A stretch of DNA of 64,000 nucleotides from Brevundimonas vitisensis (lineage in GTDB: Bacteria; Pseudomonadota; Alphaproteobacteria; Caulobacterales; Caulobacteraceae), in the NCBI RefSeq assembly GCF_016656965.1, contig NZ_CP067977.1, forward strand, positions 2,581,001-2,645,000. Direction: 5' to 3'. Shown one piece after another: positions 43,922 through 53,088 of this stretch. Both the position numbers and the translations under genes were made by a program. A model generated the notes under the pieces. It worked only from the letters and a program-made list of their open reading frames with translations, was not told the DNA's origin and did not search any database. How positions within the stretch are numbered: position 1 is the first letter of the stretch; each line of letters begins with the position of its first letter.

Positions 43922-45100
43922 TCAGCGAGCCAGTGACCGCATGGCCCGGTCGAGCCCATCAAGGGTGAGTGGGAACATCTGTTCGTCCATCAACTCACGG
44001 ACCATGCCGACCGAGGCCGAATAGCTCCAGTAGCGTTCGGCGACCGGGTTCAGCCAGGCGGACTTGTCCCACTGCTGCCGGGCGCGGCGCAGCCAGACGG
44101 CACCGGCCTCCTCGTTCCAGTGCTCGACCGAACCGCCAGGCATGGTGATCTCATAGGGAGACATGGTGGCGTCGCCGACAAAAACCGCGCGCCAATCGCC
44201 GCCATAGCGGTTCAGCACTTCCCAGGTCGGGGTCTTTTCTGTGTGACGGCGACGGTTGTCCTTCCAGACCCCCTCATAGAGACAGTTGTGGAAGTAGAAG
44301 AATTCCAGATGGCGGAACTCTGTGCGGGCGGCCGAGAACAGCTCCTCGCACAGCTTCACATGGCCATCCATCGAACCCCCGATATCCAGGAACAGCAGCA
44401 CCTTGATGGTGTTGCGCCGCTCGGGGCGCATATGGATGTCCAGCCAGCCCTGACGGGCCGTGCCGTCGATGGTGGCGTCCATGTCCAGTTCGTCGGGCGA
44501 GCCCTGGCGCGCGAACCGGCGCAGACGCCGCAGGGCCACCTTGATGTTGCGCGTACCCAGTTCGACGCCGTCGTCGAGGTTCCGGTATTCGCGCTTTTCC
44601 CAGACCTTGACCGCCCGGCCCTGTTTGCCCGGGCCACCGATGCGAACACCCTCGGGGTTGTAGCCGCCGTGACCGAAAGGGCTGGTTCCACCCGTGCCGA
44701 TCCACTTCGACCCGCCCTCGTGACGTTCCTTCTGCTCTTCCAGCCGCTTCTTCAGCGTTTCCATCAGGGCCTCGAACCCGCCCATGGCCTCGATCTGAGC
44801 CTTTTCTTCCTCGGTCAGGAATTTCTGGTTGAGCAGCTTCAGCCAGTCCTCGGGAATGTCGGTGGTCAGGTCCTCGCCCGCGCCGACGCTTTCCACGCCC
44901 TTGAAAACCTTGGCGAAGACCAGATCGAACCGGTCGTAGTGTTTCTCGTCCTTGACCAGGACGGCACGGGACAGATGGTAGAAGTCCTCGACCCGCCCTC
45001 CGGCAACGTCCTTGTCCATGGCCTCCATCAGATGGAGCCATTCCTTCATCGACACCGGAACCTTGGCGTCGCGCAGGGCGGTGAAGAAGGGCAGGAGCAT
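43922..45100 (-). CDS. CoxE-like von Willebrand factor A domain protein
   Basis: A 392-residue cytoplasmic protein. The N-terminal domain (MLLPFFTALRDAKVPVSMKE) is typical of CoxE-like proteins, followed by a long charged helix (residues about 95-125) and a Gly-rich hinge (GTGGTSPFGHGGYNPEG). The VWA domain begins near residue 225 with IKVLLFLDIGGSMDGH, where the MIDAS reads D-x-G-x-S instead of D-x-S-x-S, as is usual in this subgroup. Partners are normally MoxR-type AAA ATPases, but none is adjacent. The start shares one base with the preceding stop (TGATG), suggesting coupling to the gene at 45100-45768. Confidence 0.85.
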   Translation of the reverse strand: MLLPFFTALRDAKVPVSMKEWLHLMEAMDKDVAGGRVEDFYHLSRAVLVKDEKHYDRFDLVFAKVFKGVESVGAGEDLTTDIPEDWLKLLNQKFLTEEEKAQIEAMGGFEALMETLKKRLEEQKERHEGGSKWIGTGGTSPFGHGGYNPEGVRIGGPGKQGRAVKVWEKREYRNLDDGVELGTRNIKVALRRLRRFARQGSPDELDMDATIDGTARQGWLDIHMRPERRNTIKVLLFLDIGGSMDGHVKLCEELFSAARTEFRHLEFFYFHNCLYEGVWKDNRRRHTEKTPTWEVLNRYGGDWRAVFVGDATMSPYEITMPGGSVEHWNEEAGAVWLRRARQQWDKSAWLNPVAERYWSYSASVGMVRELMDEQMFPLTLDGLDRAMRSLAR

Positions 45101-45768
45101 CAGTTAGTTGCCGGCTTGCCGACGAGGTCCAGCAAGGAAGCCACCAGACTCATCCCAGTGACCATGCTGACGCTCGTTGCGTCTTCGACCGGACCGGTCG
45201 CGCGGATCTTGAAGGACCACTCGCCCCTGTGCGCGACCATGGCGAGTGTCAGTCGCCTGCCCGCGGTCGTGTCGATCACATAGGCTGCGGCAATGGGTTC
45301 GACCTCGCCCTCGATGCTGGCGATCGAGATAGTGCCTTCGTACAGTTGCGCTTCCGGGTAGCGGTCGATGATCGCGCGCGCGGACTCAGCCAGCACTGCC
45401 TCGGCTGAGGGCTGTGAGGAATAGCGTGTGGCGTACAGTGTGTAGTGGGTGGCGGTCGTCTCGCTGTACCAAACGCAACCGACGTCGCTCCCCTGCGGCA
45501 CGCCGTCGTTCTGGGTCGGGAAAACGGCGATCCGGTCGTGTCTGTTGCCCGCAAACATGCAGGTCATGCCACTTGGTGCGTGTCGGACCTTCGGGACAGC
45601 GCCGTCGGTGATGTTTTCGAACCAGGCTTCCGCCCGGCCTGCGCTGATGATCTCGTCGGCCAGTTTTCGGGCTTCGGCCACCTGGGCGACCGTCGCGGGC
45701 GGCGGGGTCTGCGCCGCCGCCATAGGCGCTGTGAGCAGGGCAGCGACGAAAGCAAGACGCGAAAACAT
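45100..45768 (-). CDS. Periplasmic protein of unknown function
   Basis: A 222-residue protein with a signal peptide (MFSRLAFVAALLTAPMAAA-QT). The start at 45768 has AGGAG seven bases upstream, which decides it over a longer frame. The mature part is alpha/beta, with two cysteines (SGMTCMFAG, DVGCVWYS). Segments such as YTLYATRYSSQPSAEAVLAE and GEWSFKIRATGP suggest a small globular domain. No family was recognised. It is coupled to the CoxE-like gene and 36 bases from the upstream GNAT gene. Confidence 0.68.
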   Translation of the reverse strand: MFSRLAFVAALLTAPMAAAQTPPPATVAQVAEARKLADEIISAGRAEAWFENITDGAVPKVRHAPSGMTCMFAGNRHDRIAVFPTQNDGVPQGSDVGCVWYSETTATHYTLYATRYSSQPSAEAVLAESARAIIDRYPEAQLYEGTISIASIEGEVEPIAAAYVIDTTAGRRLTLAMVAHRGEWSFKIRATGPVEDATSVSMVTGMSLVASLLDLVGKPATN

Positions 45769-45804
45769 GAGAGCTCCTGAATGTTTAGCCGACGTCACCA
45801 TGCC

Positions 45805-46344
45805 TCAGGCAGGCCGTCTATCCCGCCGCAGGATGAATTCGTCGTCCAGCCAAGCGCCAACCGGGTACTGGTACTCGCCTGCCTTCCTGAATCCGTGGGC
45901 GGCGTAGAGCTTCTGGGCTTTCAGATTGCCGCTCCAGACGCCGATCCACAGGGGGCCCTCGGTGTTGGCCTCCATCCATTCCAGCGACAGGGCCAGCAAT
46001 CGGCTGCCCAGACCCATGCCCTGGGCGGCTTCTGAAACATAGAGGCGGCGCAGTTCGGCATGACCGGCCCGCGCGTCGGGATGGGGCAGGGTGTTGGGCC
46101 CGGCATTGGCAAAGGCCAGCAGGCCGGTCTCGTTTTCTGCAACCCACCAGGCCGCGCCGGGCTCGGCCAGCTTTGTCGCCGTGGCTTCGGGGCTGAAGCT
46201 GGCATCGAGAAAGGCCGCCAGATCGTGGGGCGGATAGGGAATGCCGAACCCCGTGACGAAGGTGTCGATGAAGGTCTGACGGCCCAGGGCCCCCATAGCG
46301 GCGGCATCGTCGGGGCGGGCGGAGCGGATCACGGCGTCGGTCAT
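45805..46344 (-). CDS. GNAT-family N-acetyltransferase
   Basis: A 179-residue acetyltransferase. It opens with VIRSARPDDAAAMGALGRQTF, has AELRRLYVSEAAQGMGLGSRLLAL as the acetyl-CoA-binding R/Q-x-x-G-x-G/A motif, and ends with LKAQKLYAAHGFRKAGEYQY, typical of the C-terminal GNAT strand. ATG at 46344 is preferred; earlier in-frame codons are in the divergent promoter area. The substrate (small molecule or protein N-terminus) is unknown. Confidence 0.88.
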   Translation of the reverse strand: MTDAVIRSARPDDAAAMGALGRQTFIDTFVTGFGIPYPPHDLAAFLDASFSPEATATKLAEPGAAWWVAENETGLLAFANAGPNTLPHPDARAGHAELRRLYVSEAAQGMGLGSRLLALSLEWMEANTEGPLWIGVWSGNLKAQKLYAAHGFRKAGEYQYPVGAWLDDEFILRRDRRPA

Positions 46345-46424
46345 GCGGACGGCATACAGGGCCGGACGGGCCAGGGGGAGTCGAGGCGATGGACCGGCAC
46401 CGATCACCCTTCTATCCTGCCTCA

Positions 46425-47345
46425 ATGGCTGCAACCTTGTTTACTCATTCCGACATGCTCGCGCACCGGCCGGGCGACGGTCATCCGGAGCGGCCCGAAC
46501 GCCTGAGGGCGGTGATCGAGGCCATTGATGATTCGGACCTGAGACTGGACCGGCGTGAGGCCTCTGAGGTCTCGGTGGCCGACCTGGAGCGGGTGCACCC
46601 GGCTGATCACGTCGCACGCCTGCTGGCCGCTTCCCCCGCTGAGGGGTTGAGGGCGCTGGACGGCGACACGGTCCTGTCGCCCGGAAGTGTGCGGGCGGCG
46701 CGGCTGGCGGCTGGGGCCATCGTCGATGCGGTCCGTGCGATTGCGCGCGGTGAGACGGACAGGGCGTTCGCCGCCGTCCGCCCGCCGGGCCACCACGCGG
46801 AGCCGGGCGAGGCGATGGGTTTCTGCCTGTTTTCCAATGTCGCGGTCGCGGCGCGGGTGGCGCAGAGCCTGGGGATGGCGCGGGTCGCGGTGATCGACTT
46901 CGACGTCCATCATGGCAATGGCACCCAGGCCGCCTTCCAGGATGACGACAGCCTGTTCCTGGGGTCGATCCATCAGATGCCCCTGTATCCCGGCAGTGGC
47001 GCGGCCTCGGAGACGGGGGTCGGCAACGTCGTGAACGCGCCGGTGCCGCCCCATGCGGCGCGCGAATCATGGCGGGCCAGTTTTGCCGGCGGCTTGATGG
47101 CGGCGCTGGAGGCCTTTCGGCCGGACCTGATCCTGATCTCTGCCGGATTCGACGCGCACCGCCGCGATCCGCTGGCCCATCAGTCCCTGGAGGCCGAGGA
47201 TTTCGCCTGGGCGACACGGGCTGTGGTCGAGGTCGCGCGAGCGACATGCGCGGGCAAGGTTGCGGCTTCGCTCGAGGGCGGTTACGACCTTGAAGGACTG
47301 GGCCGTTCGGCGGTCGCACATCTTCGGGCGCTGGGGGAGGACTGA
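46425..47345 (+). CDS. Histone deacetylase-family amidohydrolase
   Basis: A 306-residue zinc amidohydrolase of the AcuC/acetylpolyamine amidohydrolase superfamily. RPPGHHAEPGEAMGFCLFSN holds the catalytic His pair, DFDVHHGNGTQ the zinc Asp and His, and ISAGFDAHRRDPLAHQ the second zinc Asp. It removes acetyl groups from small amines or proteins. Start ATG at 46425 (MAATLFTHSD) matches where homologues begin; an ATG at 46389 has the better ribosome site, so an N-terminal extension of 12 residues is possible. In alphaproteobacteria it commonly precedes xseB-ispA-dxs as seen here. Confidence 0.9.
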   Translation: MAATLFTHSDMLAHRPGDGHPERPERLRAVIEAIDDSDLRLDRREASEVSVADLERVHPADHVARLLAASPAEGLRALDGDTVLSPGSVRAARLAAGAIVDAVRAIARGETDRAFAAVRPPGHHAEPGEAMGFCLFSNVAVAARVAQSLGMARVAVIDFDVHHGNGTQAAFQDDDSLFLGSIHQMPLYPGSGAASETGVGNVVNAPVPPHAARESWRASFAGGLMAALEAFRPDLILISAGFDAHRRDPLAHQSLEAEDFAWATRAVVEVARATCAGKVAASLEGGYDLEGLGRSAVAHLRALGED

Positions 47346-47352
47346 GGAACGC

Positions 47353-48051
47353 GTGTCGGCGCAATCGCGCTTTCGGCCCGTTCCGGTAACCATGACCGCA
47401 CCCGCCTTTATCGAATCGACCGACCAGAGCGAGGTGCCGCACACGGGACCGACTCCGACGCGTGCCGTGACCGCCGTCCGGCCTGGGGCCATCATCCTGA
47501 CGCGGCACGGGGAACCGGCCCTGTCGCGCAAATGCATGCTCTCATCTGACCAGTACCGCGATTGGTGGGCGCGCTATGAGATCGGTGGCCTGCGGGCCGG
47601 TCAGACGCCGCCGCCCGAGCTGCTGGCCGCCGCCCAAGGGGCGGGGGTGATCTATTCCTCGACCCGTCCGCGCGCCCAGGAAACCGCCGCCGCCGCCGCC
47701 GGGGGGCGTGAGGTCATAGGCGATGCCCTTTTCATCGAGGCCCCGCTGCCGCCGCCGCATTTTCCTTCGTGGTTCAAGCTGCCGCCCAAATACTGGGGAG
47801 TCGTGTCTCGGTTCTGGTGGCACGCCTTTGACCACCACGACGGCCAGGAGACCCGCCGGCAGGCGGAGCAGCGGGCCGAACAGGCCGCCCAGATCCTCAT
47901 CTCGCGGGCGATGGGCGGTCAGGATGTGCTGGTTCTCGCGCACGGCTATTTCAACCACATGGTCGGACGCCGGCTGAAGGCTGACGGCTGGCGGCTGGTT
48001 CACGATCAGGGCTTCCGCTATTGGTCCCAGCGTCGGTTCGAGAAGCGCTGA
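47353..48051 (+). CDS. Histidine phosphatase family protein
   Basis: A 232-residue phosphoglycerate-mutase-like phosphatase. The phosphohistidine motif is ILTRHGEPA and the second catalytic His is in VLVLAHGYFNHMVG. SSTRPRAQETAAA gives the conserved Arg. A Trp/His-rich insertion (KYWGVVSRFWWHAFDHHDG) separates them. A GTG at 47353 with GAGGA upstream is chosen; ATG at 47392 is an alternative start with a weaker site. The substrate is unknown. It lies 7 bases after the amidohydrolase stop. Confidence 0.8.
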   Translation: MSAQSRFRPVPVTMTAPAFIESTDQSEVPHTGPTPTRAVTAVRPGAIILTRHGEPALSRKCMLSSDQYRDWWARYEIGGLRAGQTPPPELLAAAQGAGVIYSSTRPRAQETAAAAAGGREVIGDALFIEAPLPPPHFPSWFKLPPKYWGVVSRFWWHAFDHHDGQETRRQAEQRAEQAAQILISRAMGGQDVLVLAHGYFNHMVGRRLKADGWRLVHDQGFRYWSQRRFEKR

Positions 48052-48123
48052 CGCCCTAAATGCCGCGCTTCACGGGCGATTGCGGGCTTGGCCTGCTGGT
48101 CCCTTGGTGTCAGAACCGGCCTC

Positions 48124-48381
48124 ATGACCGACGCTGCCGAAACACCCGCTGTCCCCTCCGACCTCAGCTTCGAAGATGCCCTGGCGCGGCTGGAATCGAT
48201 CGTCGCCCGGCTGGAATCCGGACAGGCTCCGCTTGAGGAATCGATCGCCCTTTATGAGCAAGGCGCTCGTCTCAAGGCCCATTGCGAGGCGCGGCTGAAG
48301 GCGGCCCAGCTCCGGGTCGACAAGATCGTGGTCGGTGCAGACGGCCAGGCCAAGGGCATCGCGCCGGCCGAGTTCGGGTGA
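48124..48381 (+). CDS. xseB: Exodeoxyribonuclease VII small subunit
   Basis: An 85-residue protein matching XseB: LSFEDALARLESIVARLESGQAPLEESIALYEQG is split over the family's two helices, followed by ARLKAHCEARLKAAQ. It binds the large subunit XseA for single-strand exonuclease activity; xseA is not in the window. ATG at 48124 begins MTDAAETP. The stop overlaps the next gene in TGATG. Confidence 0.94.
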   Translation: MTDAAETPAVPSDLSFEDALARLESIVARLESGQAPLEESIALYEQGARLKAHCEARLKAAQLRVDKIVVGADGQAKGIAPAEFG

Positions 48382-48728
48382 TGTCCAAACCGGCACCGAT
48401 CAGTTTCGATGATTTCATGAAGGTCGATGTGCGCATCGGCCAGGTGGTCCGCTGCGAGCCTTTTCCGGAGGCGCGCAAGCCAGCCTACAAGCTGACCATC
48501 GATTTTGGGCCGGACATCGGCACCAGGCGTTCTTCGGCCCAGATCACCGTTTACTACACGCCCGAGCAGCTGGTGGGCCGCAGGGTGGCAGCGGTGGTGA
48601 ATTTCCCACCGCGCCAGATCGGTCCGTTCATGTCCGAGGTTCTGACCCTGGGCTTCCCCGATGCGGACGGAGCGGTGGTGCTGGTCGGCGTTGACAGGGA
48701 TGTCCCCCTGGGTGGGAGGCTGTTCTGA
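48381..48728 (+). CDS. csaA: CsaA-like tRNA-binding (EMAP-II domain) chaperone
   Basis: A 115-residue single-domain OB-fold protein of the CsaA group. [37 protein letters not shown] and [25 protein letters not shown], ending in the [17 protein letters not shown] strand, match the family over its full length. Such proteins bind tRNA or act as export-related chaperones. It interrupts the common xseB-ispA-dxs order and is coupled to xseB through TGATG. Confidence 0.92.
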   Translation: MSKPAPISFDDFMKVDVRIGQVVRCEPFPEARKPAYKLTIDFGPDIGTRRSSAQITVYYTPEQLVGRRVAAVVNFPPRQIGPFMSEVLTLGFPDADGAVVLVGVDRDVPLGGRLF

Positions 48729-48772
48729 GACCGATCGCCGCCAACTCCGACGAACAGACGGTCATCGACCGG

Positions 48773-49636
48773 GTGGCCGAGGTCGCCGATCTGGTCACGG
48801 TTGCCCTGGACGAGCTTCTGCCCCGCGCCGAGGGGCCGGAGGCGCGGCTGACCGAGGCCATGCGGTATGCCGCCTTGGGACCGGGCAAGCGGCTGCGCCC
48901 CTTCTTTGCACTGGAAGCGGCCGAGCTGTTCAATATCGAGGAACGCTCGGTGCTGCGGGCCGCTTGCGCCCTGGAATGCGTCCACGCCTATTCGCTGGTC
49001 CATGACGACCTGCCCTGCATGGACGATGACGACATGCGGCGGGGGCGGCCCACGCTTCACCGGGCCTATGACGAGGCGACGGCCGTTCTGGCGGGCGATG
49101 CCCTGCAGACGGCGGCCTTCGACATCCTGCTGCACGAAGATACGCATGAAGATGCCGGCGTGCGCTGCGAGCTGGCGCGCAGACTGTCTTTCGCCTCGGG
49201 TGCGCGAGGCATGGCGGGCGGTCAGATGATCGACCTGCTGGGCGTGCGCGACGACCTGGGCGGAGTGGCGCGGATGCAGCGGCTGAAGACGGGCGCGTTG
49301 TTCAACTATGCCTTCGAGATTCCCCTGATTATCGCCGGGGCCGGCGAGGCCCAGCGACAGGCCTTGCTGAGCTTCTCGCATGATATCGGCCTTGCCTATC
49401 AGATCGTCGACGACCTGCTGGACGTCGAAGGTGACGAGGACATCCTGGGCAAGGCCGCAGGGGGCAAGGACGCCGCGCGGGGCAAGACGAACTTCGTCAC
49501 CCTGCTGGGTGTCGATGCCGCGCGGCAGAGGGTCGCCCACCTGGCCGATCAGGCCCGCAATCACCTGACCCCCTTCGGCGCCCAGGCGGAAATCCTCAAG
49601 GCCAGCGTCGACTTCGTGCTAAGGCGGCGCAGTTAG
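48773..49636 (+). CDS. ispA: Farnesyl diphosphate synthase (polyprenyl synthetase)
   Basis: A 287-residue isoprenyl diphosphate synthase. [19 protein letters not shown] leads into the first aspartate motif [18 protein letters not shown], and the second is [11 protein letters not shown]; both bind Mg-diphosphate. It condenses IPP with DMAPP and GPP to FPP. The GTG at 48773 is taken as start, but conserved-looking residues ([13 protein letters not shown]) occur in frame upstream, so translation may begin at a CTG near 48725. It sits between csaA and dxs. Confidence 0.93.
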   Translation: MAEVADLVTVALDELLPRAEGPEARLTEAMRYAALGPGKRLRPFFALEAAELFNIEERSVLRAACALECVHAYSLVHDDLPCMDDDDMRRGRPTLHRAYDEATAVLAGDALQTAAFDILLHEDTHEDAGVRCELARRLSFASGARGMAGGQMIDLLGVRDDLGGVARMQRLKTGALFNYAFEIPLIIAGAGEAQRQALLSFSHDIGLAYQIVDDLLDVEGDEDILGKAAGGKDAARGKTNFVTLLGVDAARQRVAHLADQARNHLTPFGAQAEILKASVDFVLRRRS

Positions 49637-49730
49637 CCCGTCCGCGTTCGCCACGGAAACCCTCCCTTCGTCAGCGCTGAATGACAGAGTAAGAGGGATC
49701 GAAGACTGCTTTTAGCGACTTAGAGTTCTC

Positions 49731-51644
49731 ATGCCCGATACGCCGCTCTTGGACACTGTCACCTTTCCCGCCGACACGCGGGGTTTCGACGCCGGGCAGT
49801 TGCGTCAGCTGGCCGATGAAGTCCGCGCCGAGACCATCGACGCCGTATCGGTGACGGGTGGGCATCTGGGGTCGGCCCTGGGCGTGGTCGAGCTGACCGT
49901 TGCGCTGCATCATGTGTTCGAGACGCCGGATGACATCCTGATCTGGGACGTCGGCCATCAGTGCTATCCGCACAAGATCCTGACCGGACGGCGCGACCGC
50001 ATCCGGACTCTGCGCCAAGGCGGCGGCCTGTCCGGCTTCACCAAGCGCAGCGAGAGCGAATACGATCCGTTCGGCGCAGCCCATGCCTCTACGTCTATCA
50101 GTGCGGCGCTGGGGTTTGCCGCCGCGCGCGATCAGAAGGGCGGCAGCAACCGGGTCGTGGCCGTGATCGGCGACGGCTCCATGTCGGCGGGCATGGCCTA
50201 TGAGGCGATGAACAACGCCGTCGAGGCGACGAGTGGCCAGCTGACGGTCGTGCTGAACGACAACGACATGTCGATCGCCCCGCCGGTGGGCGGAATGAGC
50301 GCCTATCTGGCCAAGCTGGTGTCGGGTGGCACCTATCGCAGCTTCCGCCGCCTGGGCCGTTCGATGGCGCAGCACCTGCCGCGCCCGTTCCGGGATGCTG
50401 CCAAGAAGGCCGAGGAGTACGCCCGGGGCATGGTAACGGGCGGCACCTTCTTCGAGGAGCTGGGATTCTATTATGTCGGGCCGATCGACGGCCATGACAT
50501 GGAGGCTCTGGTTCCGGTCCTGAAGAATGCGGCGGCGATCACCGATCGGCCCGTGCTGGTCCATGTCGTGACCCAGAAGGGCAAGGGCTATGCGCCCGCA
50601 GAAAACAGCGCCGACAAATATCATGGCGTCGTCAAGTTCGACGTGGTCTCGGGCAAGCAGGCCAAGGCCATTTCAAATGCCCCCAGCTATACCAAGGTGT
50701 TTGGCACCGAGCTGATCAAGCGGGCCCAGCATGATCCGTCGATCGTGGCCATTACCGCAGCCATGCCGGGCGGGACGGGTCTGGACCTGTTCGGGCAGGC
50801 CTTTCCGGAGCGGACCTACGATGTGGGCATCGCTGAGCAACACGCAGTGACCTTCGCGGCGGGTCTGGCGGCGGATGGTATGAAGCCGTTCTGCGCCATC
50901 TATTCCACCTTCCTGCAGCGGGGCTATGACCAGGTCGTGCACGACGTGGCGATCCAGGGCCTGCCCGTCCGATTTGCCATGGACCGGGCCGGGCTGGTCG
51001 GGGCGGATGGCGCGACGCACGCCGGATCGTTCGACATCGGCTTCATGGGCACGCTGCCGGGCATGGTCCTGATGGCCGCTGCCGACGAGGCCGAACTGGC
51101 CGCCATGATCGCCACGGCCTGCGAGATCGACGACCGGCCCAGCGCCTTCCGCTATCCGCGCGGCGACGGTGTGGGCGTGGAGATTCCCGAACGGGCTGCC
51201 CCCCTGGAAATCGGCCGCGGTCGCATCGTTCGCGAAGGCACATCGGTGGCGATCCTGAGCCTCGGTACGCGGCTCCAGGAATCCCTGAAGGCTGCCGATC
51301 TGCTGAGCGCGCGCGGCGTGTCGGCCACGGTGGCCGATGCACGTTTTGCCAAGCCGCTGGACGCCGAGATGATTTTGCGTCTCGCGCGCGAGCACGAATG
51401 CCTGATCACCGTGGAAGAGGGGGCCATGGGCGGATTTGGCGCTTTCGTCCTCCAGCTTCTGGCGGAAAAGGGCGCATTGGACGCGGGATTGAAAGTCAGG
51501 ACCCTGCATCTGCCCGACGTCTTCCAGGACCATGACAAGCCGGAGGCCATGTATGCCGCCGCCGGGCTGAACGCAGATCATATCGCCGCGACGGCCCTGA
51601 CGGCGCTGGGCATCGGTGCCGCGCGCGGAGCGGTGCGGGCTTAG
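49731..51644 (+). CDS. dxs: 1-deoxy-D-xylulose-5-phosphate synthase
   Basis: A 637-residue thiamine-diphosphate enzyme, the first step of the MEP isoprenoid pathway (pyruvate + GAP to DXP). ThDP binding is in [18 protein letters not shown] and [16 protein letters not shown]. The pyrimidine domain has [18 protein letters not shown], and the C-terminal domain has [14 protein letters not shown]. It is of normal length. It provides precursors for the upstream ispA product. The 94-base gap to ispA may hold its own promoter. Confidence 0.97.
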   Translation: MPDTPLLDTVTFPADTRGFDAGQLRQLADEVRAETIDAVSVTGGHLGSALGVVELTVALHHVFETPDDILIWDVGHQCYPHKILTGRRDRIRTLRQGGGLSGFTKRSESEYDPFGAAHASTSISAALGFAAARDQKGGSNRVVAVIGDGSMSAGMAYEAMNNAVEATSGQLTVVLNDNDMSIAPPVGGMSAYLAKLVSGGTYRSFRRLGRSMAQHLPRPFRDAAKKAEEYARGMVTGGTFFEELGFYYVGPIDGHDMEALVPVLKNAAAITDRPVLVHVVTQKGKGYAPAENSADKYHGVVKFDVVSGKQAKAISNAPSYTKVFGTELIKRAQHDPSIVAITAAMPGGTGLDLFGQAFPERTYDVGIAEQHAVTFAAGLAADGMKPFCAIYSTFLQRGYDQVVHDVAIQGLPVRFAMDRAGLVGADGATHAGSFDIGFMGTLPGMVLMAAADEAELAAMIATACEIDDRPSAFRYPRGDGVGVEIPERAAPLEIGRGRIVREGTSVAILSLGTRLQESLKAADLLSARGVSATVADARFAKPLDAEMILRLAREHECLITVEEGAMGGFGAFVLQLLAEKGALDAGLKVRTLHLPDVFQDHDKPEAMYAAAGLNADHIAATALTALGIGAARGAVRA

Positions 51645-51780
51645 GCCGGCTTCAATCCATCGCCGTCTGCTGGGCGAGCGAGGACTGATTTTTGCGCAAA
51701 GCCTTGCCGTGGCATCGTCTTGACCCCAGATATGGGGCTCTCACCGCCCAAGGAACACCAGCCCTACGCAAGGAGCGCCG

Positions 51781-53037
51781 ATGCCGCACGCCGACAGCTT
51801 GATCCTCACCCTTGTCGGAGGCTTCGTGCTGGCGTTCGTGTTCGGTATGATCGCCAACCGGCTGAAGCTGTCGCCGCTGGTCGGATATCTGGTCGCCGGC
51901 ATCGTGGTGGGACCCTATACGGGTGGCTTCGTGGCCGACACGACCCTGGCTCCGCAGCTGGCGGAGATCGGGGTCATTCTGCTGATGTTCGGCGTCGGGC
52001 TGCATTTTTCGCCGGACGATCTGATGAAGGTCCGCAAGGTCGCCATACCGGGGGCCCTGTTTCAGATTGCGGCCGCCACCTTCCTGGGCTGGGGATTGGG
52101 TCGGCTGCTCGGGTTCGGCAATGTGGAAGCCGTCCTGACGGGGTTCGCCCTGTCCGTCGCTTCGACCGTTGTGCTGCTGCGGGCGCTGGAGGAACGCAAA
52201 CAGGTCAAAGGCGAGATCGGCCGCATCGCTGTCGGCTGGCTGATCGTCGAGGACCTGGTCATCGTCATCGCCCTGGTCATGCTGCCGCTACTGATCGTGC
52301 AGCCGGGCGAGACGCTCAGCGGGGGTGAACTGGCGGCGTCCATCGGCTGGACGCTGGCCAAGGTGGCCGTCTTCGTCGGTGCCATGCTGGTCGTTGGCCC
52401 CAAAGTCTTGCCGTGGGTACTGGTACGCATCGCCCATACCCGCTCGCGGGAACTGTTTACCCTGGGGGTCCTGGCGATCGCCCTGGGGATCGCCTGGGTG
52501 GCCTATGCGATGTTCCACTCGTTTGCGCTTGGGGCCTTCCTGGCCGGCCTTGTGCTGAATTCTTCGCCTCTTGGTCATAATGCAGCGGAGCGGTCGCTGC
52601 CGCTAAGGGACGCCTTCGCGGTCCTCTTCTTCGTGTCGGTGGGGATGCTGTTCGACCCGTCGATCCTGCTGCGCGAGCCGCTGGCTGTGTTTGGTGTGCT
52701 GGGGATCGTCATCGTCGGCAAGGCGCTGGCGGCGCTGGTGATCACCCATCGGTTCAAGCTGGATCGGGCGACGGGCCTGACCGTGGCGGCCAGCCTGGCC
52801 CAGATCGGCGAGTTCAGCTTCATCCTTGCGGCGCTGAGCATGTCGCTGGGCGCATTGAGCCGGCAGACTCACGACCTGATCCTGGCGGCGGCCCTGCTGT
52901 CCATCTCGTTGAACCCCTTCGTCTTCGCTCTGGTCGATCGATTGGGCGCGCGGCCCAAGCCACCGGCCAAGGGCTCGGAGGAGGGCATCGCCCTGGCCAA
53001 GGAAGAGGCGGCCGCCGTCAATCCGGCGACAGGGTAA
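51781..53037 (+). CDS. CPA2-family monovalent cation:proton antiporter
   Basis: A 418-residue membrane protein with 12 or more hydrophobic segments. LVGYLVAGIVVGPYTGGFV, EIGVILLMFGVGLHFS and FALSVASTVVLLRALEE are KefB/RosB signatures, and LIVEDLVIVIALVML carries the conserved Asp of the transport core. Later FHSFALGAFLAGLVLNSSPLGH and AVLFFVSVGMLFDPS follow. It lacks the C-terminal TrkA-N regulatory domain present in KefB and YbaL; the end is a short soluble tail. It probably exchanges K+ or Na+ for H+. The start has AAGGAG upstream. Confidence 0.9.
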   Translation: MPHADSLILTLVGGFVLAFVFGMIANRLKLSPLVGYLVAGIVVGPYTGGFVADTTLAPQLAEIGVILLMFGVGLHFSPDDLMKVRKVAIPGALFQIAAATFLGWGLGRLLGFGNVEAVLTGFALSVASTVVLLRALEERKQVKGEIGRIAVGWLIVEDLVIVIALVMLPLLIVQPGETLSGGELAASIGWTLAKVAVFVGAMLVVGPKVLPWVLVRIAHTRSRELFTLGVLAIALGIAWVAYAMFHSFALGAFLAGLVLNSSPLGHNAAERSLPLRDAFAVLFFVSVGMLFDPSILLREPLAVFGVLGIVIVGKALAALVITHRFKLDRATGLTVAASLAQIGEFSFILAALSMSLGALSRQTHDLILAAALLSISLNPFVFALVDRLGARPKPPAKGSEEGIALAKEEAAAVNPATG

Positions 53038-53043
53038 AGACCG

Positions 53044-53076
53044 GCCTGTCCCCGCCTCGGCTCTGCGGGGACAGGC
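53044..53076. terminator. Strong hairpin between convergent antiporter and phoH genes
   Basis: A perfect 12-base stem GCCTGTCCCCGC (53044-53055) / GCGGGGACAGGC (53065-53076) with a 9-base loop lies between the two stop codons. It has no T tract on either side, so it is a possible bidirectional or Rho-assisted terminator rather than a classical intrinsic one. Confidence 0.6.
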
Positions 53077-53088
53077 GCTCTGCGATCG

